Both the position numbers and the translations under genes were made by a program. The notes beneath the pieces were generated by a model, which was given only the letters and a program-made list of their open reading frames with translations, was not told the origin of the DNA and ran no database searches. Shown piece after piece: positions 8,737 through 19,082 of a DNA stretch of 64,000 bases; position 1 is the first letter of the stretch; the number at the start of each line of letters is the position of its first letter. This DNA is from Haemophilus paracuniculus (GTDB taxonomy: Bacteria; Pseudomonadota; Gammaproteobacteria; Enterobacterales; Pasteurellaceae). Location of the stretch: contig NZ_MUYA01000013.1 in NCBI RefSeq assembly GCF_002015115.1, forward strand, positions 28,045 to 92,044, in the 5' to 3' direction.

Positions 8737-9663
8737 ATGATTATCGTAACAGGTGGTGCGGGCTTTATTGGCAGTAACATTATCAAGGCGTTGAATGCGA
8801 TGGGACGAACCGATATTTTGGTGGTGGATAACCTCAAAAACGGCGAGAAATTCATCAATTTGGTGGATTTGGACATCGCCGATTATTGCGACAAAGAGGA
8901 TTTTATTGCGTCCATTATCGCTGGGGACGACTTTGGTGAGATTGATGTGGTGTTCCACGAGGGGGCGTGTTCGGCGACCACCGAGTGGGACGGCAAATAT
9001 ATGATGCAAAACAACTACGAATACTCAAAAGAGTTGTTACATTTCTGCCTCGACCGCCAAATTCCGTTCTTCTACGCGTCAAGTGCGGCGACCTACGGCG
9101 GTCGTTCCGACAATTTTATCGAAAAACGTGAATTTGAGTCGCCACTCAATGTGTACGGCTATTCCAAATTCTTGTTTGATGAATATGTGCGTAAAATTTT
9201 GCCCGAGGCACAATCGCCGGTGTGCGGCTTCAAATACTTCAATGTCTATGGCCCGCGTGAGCAGCACAAAGGCTCAATGGCAAGTGTGGCGTTCCATTTG
9301 AATACGCAGATCCTCAAAGGCGAAAATCCGAAACTGTTCCAAGGTTCGGAAACTTTCTTGCGTGATTTCGTCTATGTGGAAGATGTGGCGAAAGTGAATT
9401 TGTGGGCGTGGCAAAATGGCGTGTCGGGCATTTTTAACCTTGGCACGGGCAATGCGGAATCATTCCGAGCCGTTGCCGAAGCGGTAATCGCTTACCACCA
9501 AAAAGGCGAAATCGAGACGATCCCATTCCCAGAGCATTTGAAATCTCGCTACCAAACCTTTACCCAAGCAGATCTCACCCAACTTCGCCAAGCAGGTTAC
9601 AACGAACCGTTCAAAACCGTTGCAGAAGGCACGAAAGCCTATATGGAATGGCTTAATCGCTAA
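8737..9663 (+). CDS. hldD: ADP-L-glycero-D-manno-heptose-6-epimerase
   Basis: A 308-residue extended short-chain dehydrogenase. The N-terminal [13 protein letters not shown] is the NADP-binding loop; the catalytic pair is in YGYSKF (Tyr-x-x-x-Lys), with SSAATYGG before it. [18 protein letters not shown] is a signature of HldD (RfaD). It converts ADP-D-glycero-heptose to the L form for the inner core of lipopolysaccharide, in the cytosol. GAAAGGA precedes the ATG. It is a single-gene unit closed by a strong terminator. Confidence 0.95.
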   Translation: MIIVTGGAGFIGSNIIKALNAMGRTDILVVDNLKNGEKFINLVDLDIADYCDKEDFIASIIAGDDFGEIDVVFHEGACSATTEWDGKYMMQNNYEYSKELLHFCLDRQIPFFYASSAATYGGRSDNFIEKREFESPLNVYGYSKFLFDEYVRKILPEAQSPVCGFKYFNVYGPREQHKGSMASVAFHLNTQILKGENPKLFQGSETFLRDFVYVEDVAKVNLWAWQNGVSGIFNLGTGNAESFRAVAEAVIAYHQKGEIETIPFPEHLKSRYQTFTQADLTQLRQAGYNEPFKTVAEGTKAYMEWLNR

Positions 9664-9666
9664 TCC

Positions 9667-9698
9667 AAAATGCCCTTATCTTTCGATAAGGGCATTTT
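9667..9698. terminator. Rho-independent terminator after hldD
   Basis: A 14-base-pair perfect stem (AAAATGCCCTTATC / GATAAGGGCATTTT) with loop TTTC. A and T tracts on both arms allow use from both strands; prmA converges from the right. Confidence 0.8.
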
Positions 9699-9759
9699 AT
9701 TGCAAGGGGTAAGATTTCCAAAAATTTCCTACTTTTTCGTCCCCATTAAGAAATCAAAG

Positions 9760-10641
9760 CTAAATTTTCACACCCGTAATCCGACACCATTCCTCTTTTT
9801 CGACCACAGGATCGAGCTTGAACGCCGATTGATAGGCTTCGCACACGCTTTCCGCTTGGGTGGCGAGAATGCCTGACAAGCCGAGATCGCCCTGTGGTTT
9901 AACTAGCGTGATGATTTGTGGGGCAAGCTCTTTGAGTGGACCTGCGAGAATGTTTGCCACCACCACGTCCGCTTGCAGATTTTGCGGTTGATCTTTGGCG
10001 AGGAAAAGCTGTAAACGATCCGCTACACCATTGGCTTCGGCGTTGTTTTTGCTGGCTAAAATGGCTTGTGGATCGATGTCGATCCCAATAGCCGCTTCCG
10101 CCCCTAATTTAAGTGCCGCAATCGCGAGAATGCCTGAACCGCAGCCGAAGTCAATCACGGTTTTGCCTTGTAAATCAAGGCTATCCAGCCACGCCAAACA
10201 GAGGGCGGTGGTTGGGTGCGTTCCCGTGCCGAACGCCAAGCCAGGGTCGAGCATCACATTCACCGCATTCGGATCAGGCACTTCACGCCAGCTCGGGCAG
10301 ATCCACAAACGCTTACCGAATTGCATTGGGTGGAAATTATCCATCCATTCCCGTTCCCAATCTTTATCTTCAATTTGTTCAATTTTATAAGCAAAATCGG
10401 GCGAGATCACACCGCTTGCCTGCAAGTTCGCCACAATTTGTTGCATATCCGTTTCCGCATCAAACAACGCTACCACGTCCGTATTGCCCCAAAGACGCGT
10501 TTCCCCCGGTAACGGCTCAAAAATCGGCGTGTCTTGGCTATCCATAAAAGTAACCGACACCGCCCCGATCTCTTCTAAAAAATCACTGATTTGTTCTGCT
10601 TGTTTATCCGTACTGTTTAAACGAATTTGTACCCACGCCAT
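9760..10641 (-). CDS. prmA: Ribosomal protein L11 methyltransferase
   Basis: 293 residues from the start at 10641 ([14 protein letters not shown]), exactly the E. coli PrmA length; a further 20 upstream codons are open but lack family support. [21 protein letters not shown] is the S-adenosylmethionine-binding motif I and [10 protein letters not shown] is the NxLA-type motif of the family. It trimethylates L11 on several lysines. An AAAGGA site lies 6-7 bases before the start. It is monocistronic on the minus strand. Confidence 0.93.
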   Translation of the reverse strand: MAWVQIRLNSTDKQAEQISDFLEEIGAVSVTFMDSQDTPIFEPLPGETRLWGNTDVVALFDAETDMQQIVANLQASGVISPDFAYKIEQIEDKDWEREWMDNFHPMQFGKRLWICPSWREVPDPNAVNVMLDPGLAFGTGTHPTTALCLAWLDSLDLQGKTVIDFGCGSGILAIAALKLGAEAAIGIDIDPQAILASKNNAEANGVADRLQLFLAKDQPQNLQADVVVANILAGPLKELAPQIITLVKPQGDLGLSGILATQAESVCEAYQSAFKLDPVVEKEEWCRITGVKI

Positions 10642-10704
10642 AATGTTTCCTTTATTTATAAAATTTTTGTTTAACGCTTTAACATTGCACGATTTTATCA
10701 ATCG

Positions 10705-10741
10705 ACAAGCGGTAAGTTTTTGCTTAAAACTTACCGCTTGT
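10705..10741. terminator. Uptake-sequence inverted pair upstream of prmA
   Basis: ACAAGCGGTAAGTTTT faces AAAACTTACCGCTTGT. It lies between the divergent prmA and the gene at 10837, so it does not follow any gene here. It may be an uptake site more than a terminator. Confidence 0.5.
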
Positions 10742-10836
10742 TAGTTGGAAGAAATCGCAACTGTGCGTGGATTGTAACATAGTTAAGCCCGTGTAATAAT
10801 AATGACATTGTTTATTCATCAAAATGAGATCATCTT

Positions 10837-11178
10837 ATGAAAAAAATGATTATTGCACTCTTAGCAATGGGGGTATTTTCTGCCGCTAACGCAGAAATTT
10901 ACAAAATTACCACCTTTACCAAAGCACAAGTAAAGAAATTGCAAGCAGAAATTGACGAGGGTTCTGGTGATTCAGCGGTTTTTTCAACCAATAAAGGTGA
11001 ACTTTGGGTATATGTTGAAGCCCCTGCACTTAGCGTTTTAAATAAGTCGAAAGCGGGTGAATGCTATAACATTACAGGTGATTTTGAGGAAATGAAAGCT
11101 AAAAAAGTGAAATGCCCTTCCGCAAATGCCACTAAACAAGCAACGAAGAAAAAAATTAAAGCAGGTAAAAGACCATAA
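10837..11178 (+). CDS. Small exported protein, unknown
   Basis: A 113-residue protein with a Sec signal (MKKMIIALLAMGVFSAANA, cleavage after ANA near residue 19). The mature part has two cysteines (GECYN and VKCPS) that could pair, and a very basic Lys-rich tail (KQATKKKIKAGKRP). The strings NKGELWVYVEAPAL and CYNITGDF suggest a small beta-rich domain, but I do not recognise a family. It is a single gene with its own terminator. Confidence 0.65.
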   Translation: MKKMIIALLAMGVFSAANAEIYKITTFTKAQVKKLQAEIDEGSGDSAVFSTNKGELWVYVEAPALSVLNKSKAGECYNITGDFEEMKAKKVKCPSANATKQATKKKIKAGKRP

Positions 11179-11184
11179 TTAACG

Positions 11185-11215
11185 GAAAGTCAGCGTTTAA
11201 GCTGACTTTCTTTTT
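11185..11215 (+). terminator. Rho-independent terminator
   Basis: GAAAGTCAGC / GCTGACTTTC stem with a 6-base loop and a T5 tail. It separates the small exported gene from the convergent tldD. Confidence 0.8.
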
Positions 11216-11221
11216 AGGAAA

Positions 11222-12667
11222 TTACCCACGCCCACCGACAGTGATTTTATCGAGCTTCACAGTTGGCTGCCCCACGCCGACTGGCACGGATTGCCCCTCT
11301 TTGCCACAAGTGCCGATACCAGGGTCGATTTCGGTCTGTTTACCGACCATTGAGACCTGTTGCATTGCTTCGATGCCGCTGCCAATCAGGGTTGCCCCCG
11401 TAACGGGCTTAGTGATTTTGCCCTTTTCGATCAAGTAGGCTTCGGCGGTTGAGAACACGAATTTGCCCGAGGTGATGTCCACCTGTCCGCCACTGAAATG
11501 GGGGGCGTATAAGCCAAATTCGACCGACTCGATCATCTCGTCAAACTCGTGTTTGCCCTCGGTCAGGTAGGTGTTGGTCATTCGAGGCATTGGCAAATGG
11601 GCGTAAGATTCGCGACGACCGTTGCCCGTTGGGGCAACGCCCATTAAGCGAGCGTTCAGTTTATCTTGCAGATAGCCTTTCAAAATCCCGTTTTCAATCA
11701 AGACGTTACGTTGCGAAGGCACGCCCTCATCGTCCACCGTAATCGAGCCTCGCTTATCTTGCAGCGTGCCGTCATCGACAATGGTGCAGAGCGGCGAGGT
11801 TACCAACTCGCCGATTTTGCCCGTGAACAGGGAAGATTCTTTGCGGTTGAAATCCCCCTCTAAGCCGTGCCCGACCGCCTCGTGCAACAAAATGCCCGGC
11901 CAGCCAGCCCCAAGCACAATCGGCATTGAGCCAGCAGGGGCGGCAATCGCCCCCAAATTGACAATCGCCTGACGCACCGCCTCTTTGGCGAGGTAAACCG
12001 CACGCTGCTCGCCGTTCGCATTCGGCTCAAAATACCAATTTAGCCCGAAGCGTCCGCCCGCCCCTGCCGAGCCACGCTCACGCTTGCCGTTTTGCTCAAC
12101 CAGCACCGACACCGACAACCGCACCAACGGGCGGATATCCGCCGCCAAAGTGCCGTCCGTTGCCGCCACCAACATCTCTTCGTAAATCGCCGATAAATTG
12201 GCATTGACCTGAATCACACGCGGATCTTCGGCACGTGCCACTCGATCCACCAAATGCAACAGCTCGACCTTTTGCTCACGGCTAATCGTATCAAGGGGAT
12301 TGATCGAAGCGTAACGCTTGCAAGCGGTGGTTTCCTTGAAATTTTTTACCAACAACCGACCGCTTGTTTGGCTGATTCCCCTCGCCGCCATTGCACACTG
12401 TTCGAGCTGGGCGAGGGTAATTTGATCCGCATAGGCGAAGCCCGTTTTCTCGCCCGACACCGCACGCACGCCAAAACCGCGGTCGATATAAAAACCGCCC
12501 TCTTTGATAATGCTATCTTCGAGCGACCAGCTTTCGTCTTGACTCAGTTGAAAATAGAGATCGGCGTAGTCGATTTCCCGATCCGAAAAGCGATCCAACA
12601 CCTGCGAAAGGTGGGATAACTGCAACCCACTCGGCACGAGCAGGCTGTCTGAAACTTGTTTTAACAT
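11222..12667 (-). CDS. tldD: Metalloprotease TldD
   Basis: 481 residues, the normal TldD length. The zinc motif [16 protein letters not shown] (HExxxH type) is present, with [13 protein letters not shown] and [20 protein letters not shown], which are typical TldD blocks near the C-terminal half. TldD works with TldE (PmbA) as a heterodimer that degrades unfolded peptides and matures some microcins. tldE is not in this window. It is a single gene on the minus strand. Confidence 0.95.
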   Translation of the reverse strand: MLKQVSDSLLVPSGLQLSHLSQVLDRFSDREIDYADLYFQLSQDESWSLEDSIIKEGGFYIDRGFGVRAVSGEKTGFAYADQITLAQLEQCAMAARGISQTSGRLLVKNFKETTACKRYASINPLDTISREQKVELLHLVDRVARAEDPRVIQVNANLSAIYEEMLVAATDGTLAADIRPLVRLSVSVLVEQNGKRERGSAGAGGRFGLNWYFEPNANGEQRAVYLAKEAVRQAIVNLGAIAAPAGSMPIVLGAGWPGILLHEAVGHGLEGDFNRKESSLFTGKIGELVTSPLCTIVDDGTLQDKRGSITVDDEGVPSQRNVLIENGILKGYLQDKLNARLMGVAPTGNGRRESYAHLPMPRMTNTYLTEGKHEFDEMIESVEFGLYAPHFSGGQVDITSGKFVFSTAEAYLIEKGKITKPVTGATLIGSGIEAMQQVSMVGKQTEIDPGIGTCGKEGQSVPVGVGQPTVKLDKITVGGRG

Positions 12668-12771
12668 TGAAATTCCCTACAAAATAAAGCCCTCGCCCCA
12701 AATTGGAATGCGAGGGTATTGGGCGGAATTTTAGCCTTGATAAGAGGTTTAAACAATGGAAATTTGCTGAA

Positions 12772-12808
12772 ACAAGCGGTGAGATCCTGCAAAAATTTTA
12801 CCCCTTGC
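12772..12808. repeat. Mixed uptake-sequence inverted pair
   Basis: One arm has ACAAGCGGTGAGATC, the other ends in ACCCCTTG, the complement of the CAAGGGGT variant. It lies in the 232-base gap between tldD and gshF. Confidence 0.5.
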
Positions 12809-12817
12809 GTTTGGTTT

Positions 12818-12900
12818 GGGTCGCAAGCATTGCGACCCTACGCTAGGGACGCCACGCTGGCGTCCTTTCCGTTTGAAATTAACGAAATTTCCTAAAATCC
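12818..12900. repeat. Intergenic repeat with two hairpins, copy 1
   Basis: GGGTCGCAA/TTGCGACCC (12818-12838) and GGACGCCA/TGGCGTCC (12847-12865) are followed by GAAATTAACGAAA. A diverged copy lies at 24650-24718 before glnA: both share TAGGGAC, CGCTGGCGTCCT and GAAATT(A/G)ACGAAA in the same order. Confidence 0.55.
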
Positions 12901-15182
12901 TACCCCTTGTTCAAATCAGCAAGCTCAGGGAAGAGCATTTCGATCACGTTCTTTGTGAGGCGGCGGGATTTGCCTTGGTAAGGGAAGATGTGCATCATCA
13001 TCATCGGGTTGAAATTCGCCTCAATTACGCCCCACGAGCTGAGATCGGCTCTGGCTGGTTGGGTGAGATCAGGAATGATCATATCCACCCCACACACTTT
13101 CGCCCCCATTGCGTGAGCGATACCGACCGCAAGCTGTTTGTAGTTGTCGTGCATTTGGTCGGTCATATCAATCGAGTCGCCGCCCGTGCTGATGTTGGAA
13201 TTGGCTCGTAGCTGCACGGTTTGCCCTGCGGCTGGCACGCTGTCGGGGGTGAAGCCCTGTTCTTTGAGTTGCAATAACTCGATCTCGCCCAATGCGATTT
13301 TTTTGAGCGGACTGCGGCTGCCGTCCCCTCGCAATGGGTCGCTGTTTTTCTGCTCGACCAGTTCTCGCACGGTTTTTACGCCGTCCCCCACCACATTGGC
13401 AGGCACGCGTAATAACACGGCGAGGGTCTGATCGCCCAGCACGAAAAAGCGGTATTCGGTGCCGACCAAATAATCTTCCACCATCACTTCTTTGTCTTCA
13501 CGGAACGCAATTTCGACCGCTTGGCGGAAGTCATCTCGGTTGGTTACGCCCTGCTGGAAAATGGTGATCCCCAGCCCAAAGTTGGTCGATTTAGGCTTAA
13601 TCACGATCGCCTTGCCCTCAAACAGAGGATAGTGTGCCACCGCCGTGTCGAGGTCGGTAAATTCGACACTTTTCGGCACGTTAAAGCCTGCTTTCGCCAG
13701 CACTTTTTTGGTAACGACTTTATTTTCCATAATCAACGGCGAGATATATTGATCGTGGCTGGTCATATTGCCGTTTTTGACATATTCGAGATGATCCCCC
13801 AATTTGAGGGCGAGGAATTGATCGTTTTCGTCCAATAATTCGACCGAAATCCCCTGCTGAATCAAATCAAACAGCAAGGCTTGGGTGGAAAGTTCCATAT
13901 TGTCGAACGCCGACAAGGCATAAAAACGCTCAAAGGCTTGGGCTTTGTAGCGTTGGGCGAGTTGCGTGCCGAACGTTTGGTAATCGGTTTCTTTCAAAAT
14001 TTCTACTAATCGCCCTGCGATTGTAAGGTTTGGACGACTAAACTGAGCTAATTTTTGTTCGACTAAGGCTCGTTCCGCCTCACCAATCTGCAATGCTTCA
14101 CACATCGCCAATAATTCACGCAAAATTTGCTCGCCCTCGGCTTGGTAAGCGGTCGGTTCTAGCGGATTTTCCAACGCCACCTGATACAGACGCTCACGCC
14201 CCAAATCCACTTCCGCTTGCCCTGCGGTTTCATCAAGCCAAAGCATCAGCAACAGGAACAAATGGACGAATTTCGCATCATCAAGGGTAATGCCGTAAGG
14301 CGAGAACGGGTTGAGGTCGAACAGACGGAACTCGGCATATTGCACGCCCTGTTCCAGCAAGGTTCGCACCTTTTTCGCCCCACGCAAACGCACGTTGGAA
14401 TAGTACTCTTTCTCGGCGATCAGCAAGCCGTCCGCCACCAACTGTTCAAGGCTCTGCACATAATCGGCGAGGCTGTCGTGATTCACTTTTACCTTTGGAT
14501 CATTGACGTAACCATAACGGCTAGACCGCAAACTACGCACAAACTGCCCTGTTGCAAGGGGTGCGTTTCCGCCAAAATAAGCAGGCTCAACGGTGGGCGA
14601 GGCGGCGAGCAAATAGACCAAAATCCATTGATAACGCAGGAAATTGGTGGCGAGTTTCATATAGATCGCATTTTGCAACTCACGCAACGAGGCGTGTTCT
14701 GACTGCAACGGCAGCACCGCTTTGATGAAATCAGGGCTAAGTTGGAAATTGTAATGAATGCCGCTGACCATCTGCTTCATTTTGCCGTAGGTGCGAGAAA
14801 GATGCTCGCGATAGGCAATTTCAGTTGGGCCGAGGCGAGCCTCTTGAATTTCGCTTTCATCAGGCAAGCCCGCAGGCATACTCAACGAGAAAAGGCTTTC
14901 ATCGTCAGGCAACGACCGCCACACTACCTCGTGAATTGCCGACAGCCAACGGTAGCTATCTTCCAATTTGGCATTCGGCGGCGTGATCAATTCCAACTGA
15001 CTTTCCGCGAAATCCGTTTGAATATAAGGGTGGTAACGGCGACTGCCAAAACATTTAGGGTGTGGGGTTTTAACAATTTTGCCATTTAAATCAATGCGTT
15101 GGCTCTCTTTCTCTAAGCCAAACATTCCCTGTTGAAACAGCAACCCGAGCTGGTGCTGACGAATGATCTGTTGTAATTTCAT
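12900..15182 (-). CDS. gshF: Bifunctional glutathione synthetase GshF
   Basis: 760 residues, the length of the fused enzyme. Residues 1 to about 470 are a glutamate-cysteine ligase domain (GLEKESQR near the start; FRLFDLNPFSPYGI). From about 480 to the end is an ATP-grasp domain (VIKPKSTNFGLGI, VEDYLVGTEYRFFVLG, VIEANFNPMMMMHIFP). One protein thus makes gamma-glutamylcysteine and then glutathione. The fused form is characteristic of Pasteurellaceae and some Firmicutes. A glutathione-gated KefC-type antiporter gene lies at 40955-42838. AGGAGAG precedes the ATG. Confidence 0.95.
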   Translation of the reverse strand: MKLQQIIRQHQLGLLFQQGMFGLEKESQRIDLNGKIVKTPHPKCFGSRRYHPYIQTDFAESQLELITPPNAKLEDSYRWLSAIHEVVWRSLPDDESLFSLSMPAGLPDESEIQEARLGPTEIAYREHLSRTYGKMKQMVSGIHYNFQLSPDFIKAVLPLQSEHASLRELQNAIYMKLATNFLRYQWILVYLLAASPTVEPAYFGGNAPLATGQFVRSLRSSRYGYVNDPKVKVNHDSLADYVQSLEQLVADGLLIAEKEYYSNVRLRGAKKVRTLLEQGVQYAEFRLFDLNPFSPYGITLDDAKFVHLFLLLMLWLDETAGQAEVDLGRERLYQVALENPLEPTAYQAEGEQILRELLAMCEALQIGEAERALVEQKLAQFSRPNLTIAGRLVEILKETDYQTFGTQLAQRYKAQAFERFYALSAFDNMELSTQALLFDLIQQGISVELLDENDQFLALKLGDHLEYVKNGNMTSHDQYISPLIMENKVVTKKVLAKAGFNVPKSVEFTDLDTAVAHYPLFEGKAIVIKPKSTNFGLGITIFQQGVTNRDDFRQAVEIAFREDKEVMVEDYLVGTEYRFFVLGDQTLAVLLRVPANVVGDGVKTVRELVEQKNSDPLRGDGSRSPLKKIALGEIELLQLKEQGFTPDSVPAAGQTVQLRANSNISTGGDSIDMTDQMHDNYKQLAVGIAHAMGAKVCGVDMIIPDLTQPARADLSSWGVIEANFNPMMMMHIFPYQGKSRRLTKNVIEMLFPELADLNKG

Positions 15183-15347
15183 TCTCTCTCCTTTTTATCT
15201 CACAAATAAAATGTGGAAAATAGCAGAAATTGCGAATGAGATCATTTCTTATTTGGTATTTGATAGATGATTTTCTTCTAAACGGAATAACAAGGGGTAG
15301 GATTTTTGAAAATTTCCAATGATGCTTTTTCACTAAAAATAGATAAG

Positions 15348-15375
15348 AAAAAGCCACGACAATGCGTGGCTTTTT
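15348..15375 (-). terminator. Rho-independent terminator of the frd operon
   Basis: An 11-base-pair stem (AAAAAGCCACG / CGTGGCTTTTT), located 20 bases beyond the frdD stop, followed on the minus strand by T-rich sequence. Confidence 0.8.
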
Positions 15376-15395
15376 AGAGGGGTTGATGAATGTTA

Positions 15396-15749
15396 TTAGA
15401 GCTTAATCACTGCAATCAACGCCACTAAGCTGTATAAAGTGGATAATCCAATGCAGATAATGCCACTAAATGGAACGTGGACTTTGATGTCGTGCAAGCC
15501 GTGGTGGACGCGGTGCATTCCAGCCCACATTGGGAAGATCATTACCGCGAGTAGCACTAATTTGCCGAACCACGATTGGGCGAAGTGAGCGATGTTACCC
15601 ACGCCTTCCCACGGAATTAAGCCAAACGGCAGTAAGATACCTACGATGAAAATCAAAACAGGGAACGTAATGGCACTAATCATTCCGCCTGCACTAAACA
15701 TTAACCAGACAGGTGGTTCGTTTGAGCGTTTGAGATCTTGTTTGTTCAT
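15396..15749 (-). CDS. frdD: Fumarate reductase subunit D, membrane anchor
   Basis: 117 residues from ATG 15749 (MNKQDLKRSNEPPVW), close to the E. coli 119. It has three hydrophobic segments and the family start KRSNEPPVWLMFSAGGM. A longer upstream frame overlaps frdC and is not supported. With FrdC it anchors the catalytic FrdAB pair to the inner membrane and helps form the menaquinol site. Last gene of frdABCD, 11 bases after frdC. Confidence 0.93.
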   Translation of the reverse strand: MNKQDLKRSNEPPVWLMFSAGGMISAITFPVLIFIVGILLPFGLIPWEGVGNIAHFAQSWFGKLVLLAVMIFPMWAGMHRVHHGLHDIKVHVPFSGIICIGLSTLYSLVALIAVIKL

Positions 15750-15760
15750 TTTATTTCCCC

Positions 15761-16153
15761 TTAGATGTAAACCAAAATTACCGCGAGTAAGCTGACTACG
15801 CCTGTTACGCCCCATAATGCGTTGCGTAAGATATTTGGGTTAAGGCGTTCGTTTTTGACGATGAAAGTCATTACTTCTGGTGTCATTGTGAACAAGGTGG
15901 CGGCGTGATAGAGCATTGCCCCGATTGAAGCGATGTTTAGCACGACCACCAATGGATTTTGCAAGAAGTGAATGAAATCTTGCAAATCCCCTTTGCCGAG
16001 GCTGATTACGCCGTAAAGCAACACCATACAGAACCAGACGTTGGCTAAACAGGTGGCTTCACGCACCATATACATTTTGTAGAAATCGAGGTTTTTCCAC
16101 CAAGTCGCTTTCATTTCACGCACATAGGCTTTGCGTTTTGTTTGTACTGACAT
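15761..16153 (-). CDS. frdC: Fumarate reductase subunit C, membrane anchor
   Basis: 130 residues, same length as the enterobacterial protein. The start (KRKAYVREMKATWWKNLDFYKMYMVREAT) is characteristic, with three hydrophobic helices following. It is a quinol-binding anchor of fumarate reductase. It begins 8 bases after frdB. Confidence 0.93.
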   Translation of the reverse strand: MSVQTKRKAYVREMKATWWKNLDFYKMYMVREATCLANVWFCMVLLYGVISLGKGDLQDFIHFLQNPLVVVLNIASIGAMLYHAATLFTMTPEVMTFIVKNERLNPNILRNALWGVTGVVSLLAVILVYI

Positions 16154-16161
16154 TGTTCCCC

Positions 16162-16896
16162 CTAACCTTTTGGTTTAAGCATTGAGATCACATAATCTTT
16201 GGCACTTTCAAGTTTGCCTTGGTTTACCGCAGACGCTGGATTAACGTGTTTCGGACAAACGGCTGAGCAGTAACCCACGAACGTACAGCTCCATACGCCG
16301 TTTTTGCTGTTAATAATTTGCATCCGTTGAGCCTTGCCGTTATCACGGTTATCAAGGTTGTAACGGTGTGCAAGGGTCAAGGCAGCAGGCCCAACAAATT
16401 CAGGGTTTAAGCCGAATTGTGGACAAGCGGCGTAACAAAGTCCGCAGTTGATACACATTGAGAAAGTGCGATATTTCTCTAATTGTGCAGGGGTTTGTTT
16501 GGTACGCTCGCCCTCTGGGGCTTTGTTGTCGATGATATATGGCTTGATCGCTTCTAAACTTTCGATGAAGTGGCTGAGATCGACCACCAAATCACGCTCA
16601 ATCGGGAAGTTCGCAAGCGGTTCGATTCGCATATGACCGCTGTAATCACGCAAGAACGTTTTGCACGCCAATTTTGGCTTGCCGTTTACCATCATACCGC
16701 ACGAACCGCAGATCGCCATACGGCACGACCAACGGTAAGAGAGTTCTGGCTCTAATTCGTCTTTGATGTAGCCGAGTGCGTCAAGTAGCGAGGTTTGGCT
16801 GTCGTAAGGCACTTCATATTTATCTAAATGTGGCTCGCTATCTTGCTCTGGGTTGTAGCGTAGCACTTCAATCGTCATTTTGGTTAAATTTGACAT
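16162..16896 (-). CDS. frdB: Fumarate reductase iron-sulfur subunit
   Basis: 244 residues from ATG 16896, equal to E. coli FrdB. Iron-sulfur ligands are all visible: [10 protein letters not shown] and a later CKTF for the 2Fe-2S centre, [15 protein letters not shown] for the 4Fe-4S and [15 protein letters not shown] for the 3Fe-4S centre. It passes electrons from menaquinol to the FrdA flavin. An AAGGAG site lies in the end of frdA, and only one base separates the two genes, so translation is probably coupled. Confidence 0.95.
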   Translation of the reverse strand: MSNLTKMTIEVLRYNPEQDSEPHLDKYEVPYDSQTSLLDALGYIKDELEPELSYRWSCRMAICGSCGMMVNGKPKLACKTFLRDYSGHMRIEPLANFPIERDLVVDLSHFIESLEAIKPYIIDNKAPEGERTKQTPAQLEKYRTFSMCINCGLCYAACPQFGLNPEFVGPAALTLAHRYNLDNRDNGKAQRMQIINSKNGVWSCTFVGYCSAVCPKHVNPASAVNQGKLESAKDYVISMLKPKG

Positions 16897-16897
16897 C

Positions 16898-18682
16898 TTA
16901 TTGCTCCTTTTTCGCTTTATCTTGGGCTGCACCTTCCGCACCATACACACGTTTCGCAGGTTGTGATTTGGTGATCTTCACATCGCTATATTTGATGGTT
17001 GGTGTGCCGTTTGGATTGTAGAACGCTTGGGTGTGTTTCAAGTAGTTCACATCATCACGCTCGGTGTAGTCTAAGCGTTGGTGAGCTCCACGAGATTCTT
17101 TACGTTCCACCGCCGAGCAAGCGATAGATTGTGCCACATCAAGGATAAAGCCAAGCTCGATTTTGTAGAGTAAATCGGTGTTGAACACGCTTGATGTATC
17201 TTTCACTTTGATACGTTTGTAACGCTCTTTGAGTTCCTCAATTTTCGCCACGTTTTTCTCCATACTCTCTTGGGTACGGTAGATACCACAGCCTTCTTCC
17301 ATTGAGTCGCCCATTTGGTTACGAATTTCAGACCAAGATTCTTCGCCCTCTTGGCGAGCTAATGCGTATAAACGATCCACTACATCTTTGGCTTGGGCGT
17401 CAATCGCCGCTTGGTTGCGAGCGGTCGCTTCTGAGGCACGTTTTGCCGCATTTTCGCCCGCCACTTTACCGAATACCACTAATTCCGCGAGTGAGTTAGA
17501 ACCTAAACGGTTCGCACCGTGCAAGCCTGATGAAGCACATTCACCCACCGCAAATAAGCCTTTGATTGAGGTTTCTGCGTTAATATCCACTTCAATACCA
17601 CCCATTGTGTAGTGAACCACAGGACGCACTGGGATCGGCTCTTTGGCTGGATCAACGCCCTCGTAGGCTTTCGCCAATTCACAGATGAACGGCAAACGTT
17701 CGAGCAAGTATTTTTCGCCTAAATGACGTAAATCTAAGTGAACCACGTCCACGCCTTTGGCGGTTTTGAGGGTGTTGCCTTTACGCCACTCTTGCCAGAA
17801 TGCTTGGGAAACTTTGTCGCGAGGGCCAAGTTCCATATATTTGTTTTCTGGTTTACCGATTGGGGTTTCTGGCCCTAAGCCGTAATCTTGCAAGTAACGA
17901 TAGCCGTCTTTATTCACGAGGATACCACCCTCGCCACGACAACCTTCGGTCATCAAAATCCCTGTATTCGGCAAGCCTGTTGGGTGGTATTGCACAAATT
18001 CCATATCACGCAACGCAACGCCGTGGCGATACGCCATTGATAAACCGTCACCCGTTACAATACCGCCATTGGTGTTGAAACGATAAGTACGACAACCACC
18101 GCCCGTAGCGATAACCACCGCATTGGCATTGATTTGCACCAACGTGCCTTCCATCATATTCATCGCCACACAACCGCGAGCTTCGCCGTTGTCGGTTAAA
18201 ATATCAAGCACAAAATGCTCGTCAAAACGGACGATATTTGGGTATTTAATCGAAGTTTGGAACAGGGTATGTAAAATGTGGAAACCTGTTTTATCGGCAG
18301 CGAACCAAGTCCGCTCAATTTTCATCCCACCGAAACGGCGAACGTTCACTTCGCCATCTTCACGGCGACTCCACGGACAGCCCCAACGTTCAAGTTGGGT
18401 CATCTCAACAGGCGATTTCTCAACGAAATACTCCACCACATCTTGCTCACAAAGCCAGTCGCCACCGCCCACGGTGTCGTTAAAGTGGTTATCGAAAGAG
18501 TCTGTATCTTTAATCACCGCTGCCGAACCACCCTCTGCCGCCACCGTATGGCTACGCATCGGATACACTTTCGAGATCAACGCAATTTTTAAATTCGGGT
18601 TCGCCTCTGCCGCTGCAATCGCCGCACGCAGACCGCCACCACCTGCCCCAATAATGGCAACATCAAAATTAACCGTTTGCAT
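16898..18682 (-). CDS. frdA: Fumarate reductase flavoprotein subunit
   Basis: 594 residues from ATG 18682 ([20 protein letters not shown]). The N-terminal FAD loop is intact and H45 in [11 protein letters not shown] is the expected covalent FAD attachment residue. Later blocks ([56 protein letters not shown]) are all present. It reduces fumarate to succinate in anaerobic respiration on the cytoplasmic side of the membrane. First gene of frdABCD, next to divergent epmA as in E. coli. Confidence 0.96.
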   Translation of the reverse strand: MQTVNFDVAIIGAGGGGLRAAIAAAEANPNLKIALISKVYPMRSHTVAAEGGSAAVIKDTDSFDNHFNDTVGGGDWLCEQDVVEYFVEKSPVEMTQLERWGCPWSRREDGEVNVRRFGGMKIERTWFAADKTGFHILHTLFQTSIKYPNIVRFDEHFVLDILTDNGEARGCVAMNMMEGTLVQINANAVVIATGGGCRTYRFNTNGGIVTGDGLSMAYRHGVALRDMEFVQYHPTGLPNTGILMTEGCRGEGGILVNKDGYRYLQDYGLGPETPIGKPENKYMELGPRDKVSQAFWQEWRKGNTLKTAKGVDVVHLDLRHLGEKYLLERLPFICELAKAYEGVDPAKEPIPVRPVVHYTMGGIEVDINAETSIKGLFAVGECASSGLHGANRLGSNSLAELVVFGKVAGENAAKRASEATARNQAAIDAQAKDVVDRLYALARQEGEESWSEIRNQMGDSMEEGCGIYRTQESMEKNVAKIEELKERYKRIKVKDTSSVFNTDLLYKIELGFILDVAQSIACSAVERKESRGAHQRLDYTERDDVNYLKHTQAFYNPNGTPTIKYSDVKITKSQPAKRVYGAEGAAQDKAKKEQ

Positions 18683-18792
18683 AATGCACTCCAACATATT
18701 AAGGATTCATTCAAATGTGAGCGTATTCTGCCACTAAACCGCTCAAAAGGTAACCCCATTTTACATTTTATTAACATAAAAATTTTAAATTT

Positions 18793-18806
18793 GTGATCTA
18801 CCTCAA
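18793..18806 (-). promoter_or_regulatory. Putative FNR site upstream of frdA
   Basis: Read on the minus strand the site is TTGAG-GTAG-ATCAC, eight of ten matches to the FNR consensus TTGAT-N4-ATCAA. It lies 111-124 bases before the frdA start. FNR activation of frd is well known in relatives; the site itself is inferred. Confidence 0.45.
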
Positions 18807-18948
18807 AAAACGGTTCAAACCCGATTTTACTTAGTGAGAATAACTCTTATTTGAATAAAACAAATGAAAATGAAAGGTGATCGATGTTGAAAAATGTTAC
18901 AGAAAAGTTACGCAATGAAATGAAAAACTAACGAATTTCACCCAACAA

Positions 18949-19005
18949 ACAAGCGGTCAGATTTTCTTCATTTTTTGAAAAAATTTGGCAGGTTCTGACC
19001 GCTTG
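18949..19005. repeat. Uptake-sequence inverted pair, frdA-epmA region
   Basis: ACAAGCGGTCAGA faces TCTGACCGCTTG around an AT-rich centre. It lies between two divergent genes. The rest of the 400-base intergenic region (18683-19082) is AT-rich and carries the FNR-like site and presumably both promoters; no gene was seen in it. Confidence 0.55.
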
Positions 19006-19082
19006 CCAATCTATTTTTTATTTCTTAAATAAGGCTATCTCGCTACAATACCGCCCATTTCCCTTACAAGCGGACAGATCCT

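Noticed and set aside
12816..14702. Several long plus-strand frames opposite gshF
   Set aside because: They are shadows of gshF codon structure, with no ribosome sites or recognisable domains.
18123..18737. 204-residue plus-strand frame opposite frdA
   Set aside because: Lies wholly opposite a certain gene and shows no protein family features.
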